Below are positions 55,591-64,000 of a stretch of DNA of 64,000 bases, in pieces. Under the pieces are notes generated by a model. The model ran no database searches, was not told where the DNA came from, and was given only the letters and a program-made list of their open reading frames with translations. Source of the DNA: Xanthomonas fragariae (GTDB lineage: Bacteria > Pseudomonadota > Gammaproteobacteria > Xanthomonadales > Xanthomonadaceae). The stretch is taken from the NCBI RefSeq assembly GCF_900183975.1, contig NZ_LT853882.1:3713501-3777500 (forward strand). Reading direction: 5' to 3'. The translations under genes were made by a program, and so were the position numbers. Position 1 is the first letter of the stretch; each line of letters begins with the position of its first letter.

Positions 55591-56730
55591 TCAGGGCACG
55601 GCAGCCGGCGGCAACGAACGCAAGCCTTTGCCAGCGTGGCATTCCAGATACTCCACCACCTCCAGCCCGAACCCGGCCAACCCCACCTGACGCCGCGGCG
55701 TGCCCAGCACGCGCAGCTTGCCCAGGCCCAGTTCGGCCAGGATCTGCGCGCCAGCCCCATTGCGTCGCCATTGGCTGACGTCCTTGGCGTTAGCCGCGGC
55801 TTCGGGCTGCTGGCGCAGCCGTGTCAACAACGATTGGCTGTCGCGCGGTGCCGAAAGCACCACCATCACGCCCTGCCCCTCAGCGGCGATCGCACGCAAC
55901 GCGTCGGTTGCCGCCACGCCGAAATCATCGCGCCGCCAATGCAGCAGATCGGCCAGCGGGTTTTCCACCTGCACGCGCACCAGTGTCGGCGTGTGCGGAT
56001 CGGCGGTGCCACGCACCAGCGCAAAATGCAGATCGTGCGCAATGCGGTCGCGGTAAGTCACCAACCGGAATGGGCCGAATTCGGTAGTGATTTCGCGTTC
56101 GTCCACGCGCTCGACAGTGTGCTCGTTGGCCAGCCGGTACGCGATCAGATCGGCGATCGAGCCCATCTTCAGCCCATGCTCGCACGCGAACACTTCCAGC
56201 TGCGGGCGGCGCGCCATACTGCCGTCCGGATTGAGTACTTCCACCAGCACACCGGCCGGTTCCAGCCCGGCCAGCATCGGCAGATCGCTGGCTGCTTCGG
56301 TGTGACCGGCGCGGGTCAGCACGCCGCCCGGCTGCGAAATCAGCGGAAAGATATGCCCCGGCTGGCTCAGATCCTGCGGCTTGGCATCCGGGCGCACTGC
56401 GGTGCGCACGGTATGCGCGCGGTCGTAGGCGGAGATGCCGGTGGTCACCCCTTCGGCCGCCTCGATGCTGACGGTGAAGTTGGTGTGGAACTGCGCGGTG
56501 TTGTTGCGCACCATCGGTGCAAGGCCGAGCTGCGCGCAACGCTCGCGGGTCAGCGACAGACACACCAGGCCGCGCGCGTGGGTCACCATGAAATTGATGT
56601 CTGACGGCTTGACCAACTCGGCCGCCATGATCAGATCGCCTTCGTTTTCGCGGTCCTCGTCATCGACGATCACCACCATGCGCCCGGCGCGCAGTTCTTC
56701 GATCAGCTCGGGAACTGGCGCGAAGTTCAT
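55591..56730 (-). CDS. ribBA: DHBP synthase with degenerate GTP cyclohydrolase II domain
   Basis: 379 aa. The N-terminal DHBP synthase (RibB) domain spans 1-205, with [13 protein letters not shown] and [12 protein letters not shown]. The C-terminal half follows the GTP cyclohydrolase II fold ([21 protein letters not shown]) but the three zinc Cys are gone: the usual SECLTGD block reads [10 protein letters not shown]. The domain is therefore predicted catalytically inactive, as in RibBX-type proteins; a separate ribA elsewhere would be needed. The start overlaps the ribE stop by 4 bases. Confidence 0.9.
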   Translation of the reverse strand: MNFAPVPELIEELRAGRMVVIVDDEDRENEGDLIMAAELVKPSDINFMVTHARGLVCLSLTRERCAQLGLAPMVRNNTAQFHTNFTVSIEAAEGVTTGISAYDRAHTVRTAVRPDAKPQDLSQPGHIFPLISQPGGVLTRAGHTEAASDLPMLAGLEPAGVLVEVLNPDGSMARRPQLEVFACEHGLKMGSIADLIAYRLANEHTVERVDEREITTEFGPFRLVTYRDRIAHDLHFALVRGTADPHTPTLVRVQVENPLADLLHWRRDDFGVAATDALRAIAAEGQGVMVVLSAPRDSQSLLTRLRQQPEAAANAKDVSQWRRNGAGAQILAELGLGKLRVLGTPRRQVGLAGFGLEVVEYLECHAGKGLRSLPPAAVP

Positions 56731-57329
56731 GCCTCACCCCGCGTGCCGAGCAGGCGTTCGACATAGCGCGCCACCAGATCGATTTCCAGATTCACTGCCG
56801 CGCCTACCGCGGTCTGCGCAAACGCGGTATTGGCCACCGTGTGCGGAATCAACGCGACCTCGAAGCCGTCTGCGTCCACTTCATTGACGGTGAGGCTGAC
56901 CCCATCCACACAGATCGATCCCTTCTTAGCGACATAGCGCAGCACGGCCGGCGGCGCGGCAAAACGCCAGCGCTGCGCGCGCGCATCGCCATGCATCGAT
57001 TGCACCTGGCCCAGGCCATCGACATGCCCGCTGACCAGGTGTCCGCCGAGGCGGTCTGTCGGACGCATCGCACGCTCCAGATTAAGCAACGCACCTTCAG
57101 GCAATGCGCTTAGCGTGGTCAGCGATAAAGTTTCGGTCGAGGCGTCGGCCTGAAAGCTCTCCGCATCGAACCCAATCACAGTAAGGCACACGCCGTTGAC
57201 CGCGATGCTCTCGCCCAGTTGCACCGATTCAAAAGGCAGGTTGCCGGTCGCGAAGGTGAAACGCACATCGCCGGCTTGCGGCTGGCGCGCAGCCAGACGG
57301 CCGACGCCTTCAATGATTCCGGTAAACAT
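56727..57329 (-). CDS. ribE: Riboflavin synthase alpha chain
   Basis: 200 aa, joins two lumazine molecules to make riboflavin. Two lumazine-binding repeats: MFTGIIEGVG ... GESIAVNGVCLTV and GGHLVSGHVDG ... CVDGVSLTVNEVD. Ends in LARYVERLL. ATG 57329 is the family start. It is the first gene after the FMN riboswitch, so translation or transcription of ribE-ribBA falls when FMN is high. Confidence 0.95.
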   Translation of the reverse strand: MFTGIIEGVGRLAARQPQAGDVRFTFATGNLPFESVQLGESIAVNGVCLTVIGFDAESFQADASTETLSLTTLSALPEGALLNLERAMRPTDRLGGHLVSGHVDGLGQVQSMHGDARAQRWRFAAPPAVLRYVAKKGSICVDGVSLTVNEVDADGFEVALIPHTVANTAFAQTAVGAAVNLEIDLVARYVERLLGTRGEA

Positions 57330-57492
57330 CAGCACGCCTCCGCTTGCGGCAGCGACGGGACCGATGGAGTGCGATGTAACATTGCGACACAGCGCGACAG
57401 GTAACGCGTGGACATAGTCGTTTCTCGCAGGAGTTGAGCGAAAAACGCCACAAGGCATACAGGCGCACACAGCCGCAACGCTGTGCGTTGGC

Positions 57493-57670
57493 CGTCTTCT
57501 TTCATCCGGACTATACCGTCGGCCCCGGCATCGCACCGGATCTGCTGACCTTGCGCACTGAAGCGCCCGAATACTGAAAATCCGGGACTAGCATGCGAAA
57601 GCGCTCGCGGGCTCGCACGCTTGCGCATGCATACCGCCGGTGGGGAATCGCACCCCGCCCTGAAGACGTT
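57493..57670 (-). promoter_or_regulatory. FMN riboswitch (RFN element)
   Basis: Read on the minus strand the element runs TCAGGGCGGGGTGCGATTCC, CACCGGCGGTA, then after a variable arm CAGATCCGGTGCGATGCC, GGGGCCGACGGTATAGTCC and GGATGAAAGAAGACGG. These are the conserved blocks P1 to P6 of the RFN aptamer. It lies about 160 bases before the ribE ATG. Confidence 0.95.
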
Positions 57671-57879
57671 CGTGAGTGCCGGCAAGCCGGCCCGCAAAGT
57701 CTAACAGGGCACATCGGCGCGATTGCTGAGCGTCAGATAAGGCTGGAAGGACACTGCGTCATGTCTGGAAATCCTCCATAGCCAGGATTGTGAATTATTT
57801 GTTAAATTGCGCCCCGCGACGGGAGACGTCGCTCGTTCCGCCCTGCAACGGGGGCGGAGACGCGGACATCAACCATCCA

Positions 57880-58372
57880 ATGCATAACACCCTGATTCTG
57901 GCTGTCCTGCTGGCTGCCGCACCGTTTGCCGCGTCTGCTGAAGGCCTGAGTTACAGCTAGGTCGAAGGCGGCTGGAACCGTAGCGAAATCAACGTCAACG
58001 ACGAGTCCGACGACATCGACGGCAGCTACCTCCGCGGCTCCCGGCAGATTGCCGAGCCGGTCTACGTGCTGCGCTTGCCACCAAGGACTACTACATCGGC
58101 AGCGGTTTCGTCATCGACGGCACGCTGCAGCAGGCCACCCTGGGTATCGGTTACCGCCAGGAAATGACCGAGCGCGTCGAGTTCACCGCCGACATCAGCG
58201 AGCTGCGCAGCAAGGTCGAATCCGACCTGCGCCTGAGCGGCCGCTCGATCGACGAAGCGTCGGACTCGACCAATCTGGGCTTTGCCAACCTGGGCCTGCG
58301 CGGCAAGCCCTCGCCGCGCACCGAAGCCTGGATCAAGGCCAGCTACATCGACGGTAGCGACGTGGACGCGAC
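57880..58372 (+). pseudogene. Ax21-like outer-membrane protein, amber, frameshift, IS3
   Basis: From ATG 57880 a signal peptide (MHNTLILAVLLAAAPFAASA) leads to EGLSYS, then TAG at 57958-57960, then VEGGWNRSEINVNDE in the same frame. A frameshift near 58070 follows and the barrel-like text (YIGSGFVIDGTLQQATLGIG; MTERVEFTADISELR) runs in another frame until an IS3 element starts at about 58371. SYxYVEGG with a signal peptide recalls the Ax21 family of outer-membrane barrels. Three lesions are present. The 3-prime part is not found beyond the IS. Confidence 0.7.
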
Positions 58373-58400
58373 GTCCCCCCGCTCTGAGTAGCGGCCGGGT

Positions 58401-59269
58401 TTAGAGTCCGGGCCTGATGATATCGGTGTTTGCCAGATGTTGGGCATAAGCGGCCGGCGTCATGCCGCCGATTGCTTTCTTGGGTCGGTCCTCGTTGTAT
58501 TCGCGTCGCCAGCGTTCGATCTCGGTGCGCGCGTGCAGCAGTGTTGGGAACCAGTGCTCGTTGAGGCATTCGTCGCCTAGTCGGCCGTTGAACGATTCGA
58601 CGTAGGCGTTCTGGTTCGGTTTGCCCGGCTGGATGAGCCGTAGCTGCACACCACGGGCGTGCGCCCAGGCGACCATCGCCCTGCCGCAAAACTCCTTGCC
58701 GTTGTGCCTCGAGGGCAGGCTTCGCGCTCAGTGCGGATCACCTGCGGCAAACCGCGACTGTGTGCCAGTCGGTCCAGCACGCGCGCAACGCCGCGTCCCG
58801 AGATCGCGCGCTCCACGTCGATGGCGACCGCTTCGTGGGTTGCGTCGTCCACGATCACCAGACACTTGAGCACCCGACCTTCGGCAGTGCGGTCGAACAC
58901 GAAGTCCATCGACCACACCTGGTTGGCCTGCGATGGCCGCAACAATGGTTGGCGCTCGCCCACCGGCACCTTCTTGCGCCTGCGGCGCCGGACCTGCAAC
59001 TGCTGTTCGCGGTACAACCGCTCCACGCGCTTGTAGTTCACGACGCGTCCTTCCTGACGAAGTTTGAGATAGATCATCCCCACGCCATAGCGGCGATGGC
59101 GATGCGCCAGCGCAAGAATGCGCTCGCGTAGCTCAACGTTGCGGTCTTCGCACGGGCGATAGCGCAGCGCACTGGCGCTCATGCCGATCGCTGCCAAGGC
59201 GCGACGCTCGCTGGCACCGCACCCGATCCACTCGCGCACCAGCGCACGACGCGCCGGTGCGCTCACCAC
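58401..59269 (-). pseudogene. IS3 transposase OrfB, 23-bp insertion
   Basis: The DDE integrase core is seen: HRRYGVGMIYLKLRQEG, QANQVWSMDFVFDRTAEGRV (first Asp), then VIRT followed by foreign sequence (EREACPRG) where VIRTDNGKEFCG is expected, so the second Asp is lost and the frame shifts. From [20 protein letters not shown] the original frame resumes to [15 protein letters not shown]. The insert is about 23 bases near 58715. Confidence 0.75.
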
Positions 59270-59495
59270 TTTTTTCGCAGCGCATCCTTGATCAGGTCGT
59301 TCTCGAACAGCTGCTCGGCCAACAACTTCTTCAGCCGCGCGTTTTCGGACTCAAGGTCCTTGAGTCGCTTGGCATCGGGCACGCTCATCCCGCCGAACTT
59401 GCTGCGCCACAGGTAGTACGAGGCCTCACTGAAGCCATGGCGCCGGCACAGGTCTTTGAATGATCTGCTCTTCGGTAAAACGCTTCTTCACGTCC
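59270..59495 (-). pseudogene. IS3 transposase OrfA, internal deletion
   Basis: The start KKRFTEEQII joins abruptly to CRRHGFSEASYYLWRSKFGG, where about 12 codons (including the first helix of the helix-turn-helix) are missing and the frame shifts. The remaining leucine-zipper-like part (DLESENARLKKLLAEQLFEN) is typical of OrfA. Confidence 0.7.
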
Positions 59496-59726
59496 AATCT
59501 CCTCGGGGTAGGGAATTGGACTCCAAACTGAGGCGCTACTCAAAATCGGGGGGACGTCGGTGATCTGGTCGGGAGAACGCGGTAGAGGAAGGGAGACGGT
59601 CGCGGACGGTGGCGGGCCTCATGATTCCAGAACTTCTACAAATCGCCGGATGAAGCATTGCCGGTAAGGCCCTCGCGCACGAGTGCGCTCCTACAGGAGT
59701 TTGCGTGGTTAAGTGCGCGTGGTTAG

Positions 59727-61061
59727 CTACCGCCGAAACGCCAACGTCGCAATCACGCCCCGCTCCTGCCCTGGCCGCACGCTCACGCGCCAACCGTACA
59801 GATCGCACAGCCGGCTGACGATCGACAGGCCGATGCCGCCACCTTGCGAGTGGCCGGCATGGGTGCCGCGGTAACCGCGCTGGAAGAGTTTGGCGGCGTC
59901 TTCTTCGCTCAGGCCCGGGCCGGAGTCGATCACCTCTACTGCGTCGCTGAGCACGCGCACGCGCACCCGGCCGTCCTGGGTGTATTTGACGGCGTTGCCG
60001 ATCAGATTGCCGAGTGCGACCGATAGCGCGGATTCTGGGGCGTCGATGATCAGGTCGCGTTCGCCTTCCAGTAGCAGCTCCAGCGGCTTGCCGCCGAGTT
60101 GTGCGCGGTGCGCGTCGATCAGTTGTTCGGCCACCTTGGCGACGTTGCTGCTGCCTTGCCCACGCTCATTGCGCGAGAGCAGCAGCAGCGAACCGATGAG
60201 GTCGCTGCACTGCAGTTCGGCGCGCTGGATGCGCTGCAGGCGTTGCAGCACCTTCTCGTCCAGGTCGGGTTTGGTGAGCAGCAACTCGGTGGCGCCACGG
60301 ATGACGGCCAGCGGGGTACGAAGTTCGTGGCTGACGTCGGCGTTGAATTCGCGGTCGCGTTGCACCACTTCGGTAAGGCGTGCCGAGTAATCGTCGAGTG
60401 CTTCGGCAAGCTGCCCGACTTCGTCGTCCGGGAAGTGGGCGGCCAGCGGCTTGGGCTCACTGGTGCCGCCGCGATAGGCGCGCAGGCGTGCAGCAAGATC
60501 TGACACCGGGCGCATGACTTTGGATGCGGACCACCAGCCGATAAGCAGCGAAAACCCGCTGAAAACAAGCACCGACAGCATCAACGTACGCTTGAGCTGG
60601 ATCTCGCCCTTGAGCGTTTGGGTCATGTCGTAGGCGAGGAAAAACCACTCGCTCGGTGTCTTGCGCACCGCCAATTTGTAGGAATAGGCATTGCCGCTTT
60701 CGTCCAGCCCGGTGATGGTGTGAATGCCGTCGGGCAGGCGGTACCACTCTGGTTGCTCCAGGCGCAGGGCCTCGAATTTATCGCTTTTGACCACGCGCCC
60801 ACGCATCTGCTGCAGCGGCAGGTCGGGGTTACGCAGCGGGTCGGAATAGAACCGCTGCGCGAAGGCGTCGATATTGCGGTTCATCACGTCTTCGACCAAC
60901 TGGTTTTCCACGCGCGAGCGCGCCCAGTTGGTGGCAAAGGCGAACAATGTTGTCAGGCAGAAGCCCAGCAAAACGAACGACAGGATAATGCGGCTGCGCA
61001 GGCGCCGCCGGTAGCGGCCACGCCTGCGGGCGGGCCGCGCGCCGTTATTGCTTTCAGGCAT
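59727..61061 (-). CDS. ColS-like sensor histidine kinase
   Basis: 444 aa inner-membrane kinase. Basic N-terminus, helix 1 (IILSFVLLGFCLTTLFAFAT), a periplasmic domain with LEQPEW (an ExxE motif, as in metal-sensing ColS), helix 2 (MLSVLVFSGFSLLIGWW), HAMP, H-box FNADVSHELRTPLAVI, N-box LGNLIGNAVKYTQ and G-box GGGIGLSIVSRL. Start ATG 61061 overlaps the regulator stop by 8 bases; ATG 61091 is an alternative. In Xanthomonas, ColR/ColS act in virulence, stress and metal tolerance; several paralogous pairs exist, so the exact one is not fixed here. Confidence 0.85.
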   Translation of the reverse strand: MPESNNGARPARRRGRYRRRLRSRIILSFVLLGFCLTTLFAFATNWARSRVENQLVEDVMNRNIDAFAQRFYSDPLRNPDLPLQQMRGRVVKSDKFEALRLEQPEWYRLPDGIHTITGLDESGNAYSYKLAVRKTPSEWFFLAYDMTQTLKGEIQLKRTLMLSVLVFSGFSLLIGWWSASKVMRPVSDLAARLRAYRGGTSEPKPLAAHFPDDEVGQLAEALDDYSARLTEVVQRDREFNADVSHELRTPLAVIRGATELLLTKPDLDEKVLQRLQRIQRAELQCSDLIGSLLLLSRNERGQGSSNVAKVAEQLIDAHRAQLGGKPLELLLEGERDLIIDAPESALSVALGNLIGNAVKYTQDGRVRVRVLSDAVEVIDSGPGLSEEDAAKLFQRGYRGTHAGHSQGGGIGLSIVSRLCDLYGWRVSVRPGQERGVIATLAFRR

Positions 61062-61731
61062 CGGGAGAGGCGATGCGGTAGCCGATGCCATGACGGGTCT
61101 GGATCATCGGTACGTCGAACGGCTTATCGACCACCGCGCGCAGACCGTGGATATGTACGCGAAGCGAGTCCGAGTCCGGCAGCTCTTCGCCCCATACTCG
61201 GGTTTCCAGCTCCTGGCGCGTGACCACGGCCGGCGAGGCTTCCATCAGCGCCTGCAGGATCTTCAAGGCGGTCGGGTTGAGCTGCAGCAGCTTGCCGCGG
61301 CGGCGCACTTCCAGCGTGTCCAGGTTGTATTCCAGGTCGCCGGTTTCCAGCACGCGCGTGTGCGCACCCTTGCCGCGACGCGACAGTGCGTTGAGCCGCA
61401 CTTCCACTTCCTGCAACGCGAACGGCTTTATCAGGTAGTCGTCGGCGCCCGAGTCGAAACCGGCCAGTTTGTTGTCCAGCGAGTCGCGCGCGGTCAGCAT
61501 CAGTACCGGTGTCTGCTTGCGCGCTTCGTTGCGCAGCTTGCGACACACCTCGATGCCGTCCATGCCGGGCAGATTGAGATCGAGCACGATGGCGTCGAAC
61601 TCGTGTACCACGGCTAGATGCAGACCGGTTACGCCGTCCGCGGCGAAATCCACGGTGTGGCCGCGGTCTTCCAGATAGTCGCCCAGATTGGCGGCGATAT
61701 CGCTGTTGTCTTCGATGACTAGAATTCGCAC
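61054..61731 (-). CDS. ColR-like OmpR-family response regulator
   Basis: 225 aa. The receiver domain starts MRILVIEDNSDIAANLGDYL, with phosphorylated Asp in IVLDLNLPGMDG, switch Thr in LMLTARD and Lys in KPFALQEVEVR. The DNA-binding winged helix spans about 125-222 (LQLNPTALKILQALMEASPAVVTRQ, VHIHGLRAVVDKPF). Intact and coupled to the ColS-like kinase; it should be an active transcription regulator. The likely regulon is unknown from this window. Confidence 0.88.
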   Translation of the reverse strand: MRILVIEDNSDIAANLGDYLEDRGHTVDFAADGVTGLHLAVVHEFDAIVLDLNLPGMDGIEVCRKLRNEARKQTPVLMLTARDSLDNKLAGFDSGADDYLIKPFALQEVEVRLNALSRRGKGAHTRVLETGDLEYNLDTLEVRRRGKLLQLNPTALKILQALMEASPAVVTRQELETRVWGEELPDSDSLRVHIHGLRAVVDKPFDVPMIQTRHGIGYRIASPDA

Positions 61732-61745
61732 TGGAACCTCATTCG

Positions 61746-62194
61746 TTAAGGTGTTTTTAGCGCTGGCGCCGAGAAATTTCGTCTTGCTTCACAGTCGTCT
61801 GACGGCGGCGCTGGGCGGCCGTCATGCACTGCTTCGTACTCATCTGCGAACCAAGTGCGCGCTCGTGCCAGCAAATCAGCTGGCTCTCTTCTGCTTGCCT
61901 TGGTCAAAATGCTGGTGGCGAGCTCCTGATCGTTGCGGACGGCTGCCAATTGGTCTGGCTGTAGCGCCTCTGGACGTCTGGCTGCGCCTCCAACACCGCT
62001 TCGATCCAATCGAGCGACGCAGTCACCTTAGCGCGCTCTTCCTGACTGATCCGGGAGCACTTCTCCCTGTGGGCTAGATCGGCTCGCACCTGCGCTACCT
62101 TCACTACCTGCGGTTTGTACGGCTTGTCGACATCAACCACCGTCGCCAGGACGGGGCCGTTAAACAACATTGCCGCCAGTATCAGCGACCTCAT
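61746..62194 (-). pseudogene. Small exported protein, frameshifted
   Basis: ATG 62194 (MRSLILAAMLFNGPVLATVV) gives a signal peptide and a Lys/Val/Glu-rich body (DLAHREKCSRISQEERAKV; SLDWIEAVLEAQPDVQ). Near 61960 the frame shifts; the other frame continues ALQPDQLAAVRNDQELATS and ends at 61746. It sits between the ColR-like gene and rimK. No family is recognised. Confidence 0.5.
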
Positions 62195-62289
62195 GCTCGA
62201 CTGCCTTGCCATGCTGACGCCTTCTTGTGCCTGACCGATTTAACATTTAGCGAATGTAGACGCGAACCTTAAGAGCGGCAAGCCGTCAA

Positions 62290-62323
62290 TAAAAAGGCCC
62301 AAGTGCGACATCGCACTTGGGCC
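62290..62323 (-). terminator. Rho-independent terminator after rimK
   Basis: A 13-bp perfect stem (GGCCCAAGTGCGA and complement) with a 2-base loop, followed on the minus strand by TTTTTATT. It lies about 100 bases after the rimK stop. The AAAA on the other side could also serve the opposite strand. Confidence 0.85.
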
Positions 62324-62424
62324 AAAAGTTCATCCCGATCACCGTCACTGCCGAAAGCGGATCTACGGTCGGGAGAGGCTAGCGAGGCAAGGAGTAGAAT
62401 TTCGTTAATTTTTTGATAGAACCG

Positions 62425-63312
62425 TTATTGGCCCGATCGACGGATCGACCGCTCCAGGTGCTGGATGATCGTCGCGGCCACATCCACGCCGCAGACGCCC
62501 TCCACACCTTCCAGGCCGGGGGTTGAATTGACCTCCAGCACCAACGGGCCACGCTTGGAACGGATCAGGTCCACGCCTGCCACAGCCAGCCCCAAGGCGC
62601 GCGCCGAGCGCACTGCGACCTCCTGTTCTTGCTCGGTAGCCTGGGCCACGGAGGCAGCGCCACCCAAGTGCAGGTTGGAACGGAAGTCGCCTTCTGCGGC
62701 CTGGCGACGCATCGCAGCAACCACCCGGTCGCCGACCACGAAGCAGCGCAGGTCCGCGCCCGCGGCCTCGCCGATAAACTCCTGGACAATAAAGTTGGCG
62801 TAGAGCCCGCGCAGTGCTTCGACTACCCCGCGCGAGGCGCTGGCCTTCTCGGTCAGGATCACGCCAGCACCCTGCGCGCCTTCATTCAACTTCACCACAT
62901 GCGGCGGCGGGCCAAGCATCGACAACAGATCCTGGGTGTCGTCCGGGTTGTCGCCGAACACTGTCACCGGCATGTCGATGCCCTGGGCGGCCAGCAACTG
63001 ATGCGCACGCAATTTATCGCGTGAACGCAGGATGGCATCGGACGGGTTCGGCGTGTAGGTGCCCATGAATTCGAGCTGGCGCAGCACCGCGGTGGCGTAA
63101 CGCGTAACCGAAGTGCCGATGCGCGGGATCACCGCATCGAAGCCGGTGATGGGCTTGCTCTTGTAGTGCAGGCTGAATCCGTCGGCGGCGATGCGCATGT
63201 AGCAGCGCAGCGGGTCGAGAGTGCGCACGGTATGACCACGCTTGCGCCCGGCTTCGATGAGCCGGCGGGTCGAATACAGTTTGCTGTTGCGGGAAAGAAT
63301 GGCGATTTTCAT
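62425..63312 (-). CDS. rimK: RimK-family ATP-grasp ligase
   Basis: 295 aa. Start [23 protein letters not shown]-grasp blocks [60 protein letters not shown] and the metal-binding [16 protein letters not shown]. Typical length of RimK, which adds glutamate to ribosomal protein S6 and makes poly-glutamate. ATG 63312 is the family start. Single gene with its own terminator. Confidence 0.92.
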   Translation of the reverse strand: MKIAILSRNSKLYSTRRLIEAGRKRGHTVRTLDPLRCYMRIAADGFSLHYKSKPITGFDAVIPRIGTSVTRYATAVLRQLEFMGTYTPNPSDAILRSRDKLRAHQLLAAQGIDMPVTVFGDNPDDTQDLLSMLGPPPHVVKLNEGAQGAGVILTEKASASRGVVEALRGLYANFIVQEFIGEAAGADLRCFVVGDRVVAAMRRQAAEGDFRSNLHLGGAASVAQATEQEQEVAVRSARALGLAVAGVDLIRSKRGPLVLEVNSTPGLEGVEGVCGVDVAATIIQHLERSIRRSGQ

Positions 63313-63479
63313 CGCTCCAGGTACACAGCGCGGCTTGGACATGGACGGAGTGTGATGACAGAGTGACTCAAGTCCGTGCGTCTGCAGGCCGAACGTATGC
63401 GTAGGCGGCATCCTGCTCTGCACGCTGCGATCGGACTGGCATGCAACGGTCCCGGGAATGGAAGAGCGATAGCGCCTTG

Positions 63480-63621
63480 GAATGCCTGACAAAATGTAGT
63501 GAGCAGTCGCCGGGTGGGTGCGGACGGCGCGTGAGGAACCGCAGTGTACGCGTAGTACATCCGATTCCGAGCACCGGCCGCGCCCGCCTGGCGGTGAGCG
63601 CAGTCGTTTTGTTAGCCACTA
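63480..63621. repeat. MITE copy C (142 bp)
   Basis: Left end GAATGCCTGACAAAATGTAG, right end (complement) TAGTGGCTAACAAAACGACT; flanked by TTG at 63477-63479 and 63622-63624. The interior (GGTGCGGACGGCGCG ... GCGCCCGCCTGGCG region) matches copy A well. The different target triplet (TTG) shows independent transposition. It lies upstream of rimK. Confidence 0.8.
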
Positions 63622-64000
63622 TTGGCGGGTAGTGAAACGACGCCCTTGCTGCGCAGCCTCAACCCCACCGATGCTAGCAGGGCGCCGGCCTGACGCTCAA
63701 GCAGCGGATGCGTGCTTTGCGCAATGTGCTGCGTGCGTGATGGTGCTGGCATGCGCAACGAACCAAGCGCGACATCGCGCGCCCACGCCCTCATGCCAAT
63801 GACAACGCACTTGATGTGGATAGCTCCAACGCATTGTGTATCAAAGATTCCCACCACCTTCCTCACACCGCGTCCCTGTGACCGTAACGCGTTTTGCACA
63901 GGCAAAAACGCAATGCTTGAGCCCCCTCAATGCCGGCGTGCCGGCGCACTCGAGACTCTACATGCGACGTCCAGCAAGCGCGGCTTATGCCAACCCCTCC
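63622..64000. other. Window end, no gene recognised
   Basis: About 380 bases with no credible coding frame seen. A possible gene may begin beyond the window. Confidence 0.4.

Larger units (their letters stand above)
58371..59557 (-). mobile_element. IS3-family element (about 1.19 kb), inactive
   Basis: Left end ACGTCCCCCCGCTCTGAGTA, right end (complement) ACGTCCCCCCGATTTTGAGT, an imperfect inverted repeat. OrfA and orfB are on the minus strand and both are broken. The exact target duplication cannot be read because the flanks differ. Confidence 0.75.

Noticed and set aside
63612..63905. Minus-strand frame of 97 codons at the window end
   Set aside because: Overlaps the MITE flank, no family and no ribosome site.
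1..64000. tRNA or rRNA genes
   Set aside because: No cloverleaf-like segments with conserved TTCGA arms or rRNA motifs were noticed by eye; a covariance search would be needed to exclude them.

Overview
The window is about 64 kb of GC-rich DNA from a plant-associated Xanthomonas, most like the X. oryzae / X. citri group. The evidence is a GH5+CBM2 endoglucanase (engXCA type), two type III effector genes behind perfect plant-inducible-promoter (PIP) boxes (a giant SKWP-repeat XopAD and a XopV candidate), a ColR/ColS-like two-component pair, an Ax21-like gene remnant, and many IS5, IS3 and IS30 insertions and scars. No rRNA, tRNA or CRISPR array was seen. Gene names that rest on recalled gene order are marked as such.

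Layout. 1-20.0 kb: start of a SulP anion transporter; secreted endoglucanase; an IS5-family element beside a 143-bp MITE; GAF/PAS/GGDEF diguanylate cyclase; two-domain M16 protease; membrane-anchored unknown; a divergent pair of decayed genes (Nei/Fpg-like glycosylase and DUF72); periplasmic trehalase; AIM24 protein; a second MITE ending at the stop codon of a CorA/ZntB-type channel; XopV candidate; CycA-type permease. 20.0-31.4 kb: scarred region with PheC-like and EamA remnants, a methyltransferase, a DUF1615 lipoprotein, a DPP-IV-type peptidase, an unusual SDR with a zinc-ribbon-like N-terminus, and IS30 and IS5 remnants. 31.6-38.1 kb: xopAD. 38.3-49.0 kb: alcohol dehydrogenase, EEP-family phosphodiesterase, two DsbA lipoproteins, cytochrome c4, engB, gshA, a two-component operon broken only by amber codons, and a glycosyltransferase. 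49.1-53.0 kb: frameshifted lipoprotein, kdpF plus a truncated kdpA, frameshifted CocE-like hydrolase. 53.3-57.7 kb: riboflavin/thiamin block (FMN riboswitch, ribE, ribBA, ribH, nusB, thiL). 57.9-64 kb: Ax21-like remnant hit by a dead IS3 element, colS/colR-like pair, rimK, and a third full MITE.

How the genes fit together. The endoglucanase and the two effectors serve plant interaction; the effectors carry HrpX-type promoters, and no such box was found before the endoglucanase. ribE-ribBA lie under the FMN riboswitch and ribH-nusB-thiL follow as a second tight cluster. The two dsbA genes and cytochrome c4 form a run of exported redox proteins.

Most notable points: (1) the C-terminus of XopAD looks like a RelA/SpoT-type nucleotidyltransferase domain with its two expected acidic metal ligands kept, and a DxDGD motif upstream recalls double-psi barrel RNA polymerases; its SKWP repeats resemble octotricopeptide-type helical repeats. 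(2) A 142-147 bp MITE family with 3-bp target duplications shares its ends with a nearby IS5-family element. (3) Five otherwise readable-through stops in four genes are all TAG. (4) Many single-base indels in homopolymers mark either heavy pseudogene formation or assembly error.
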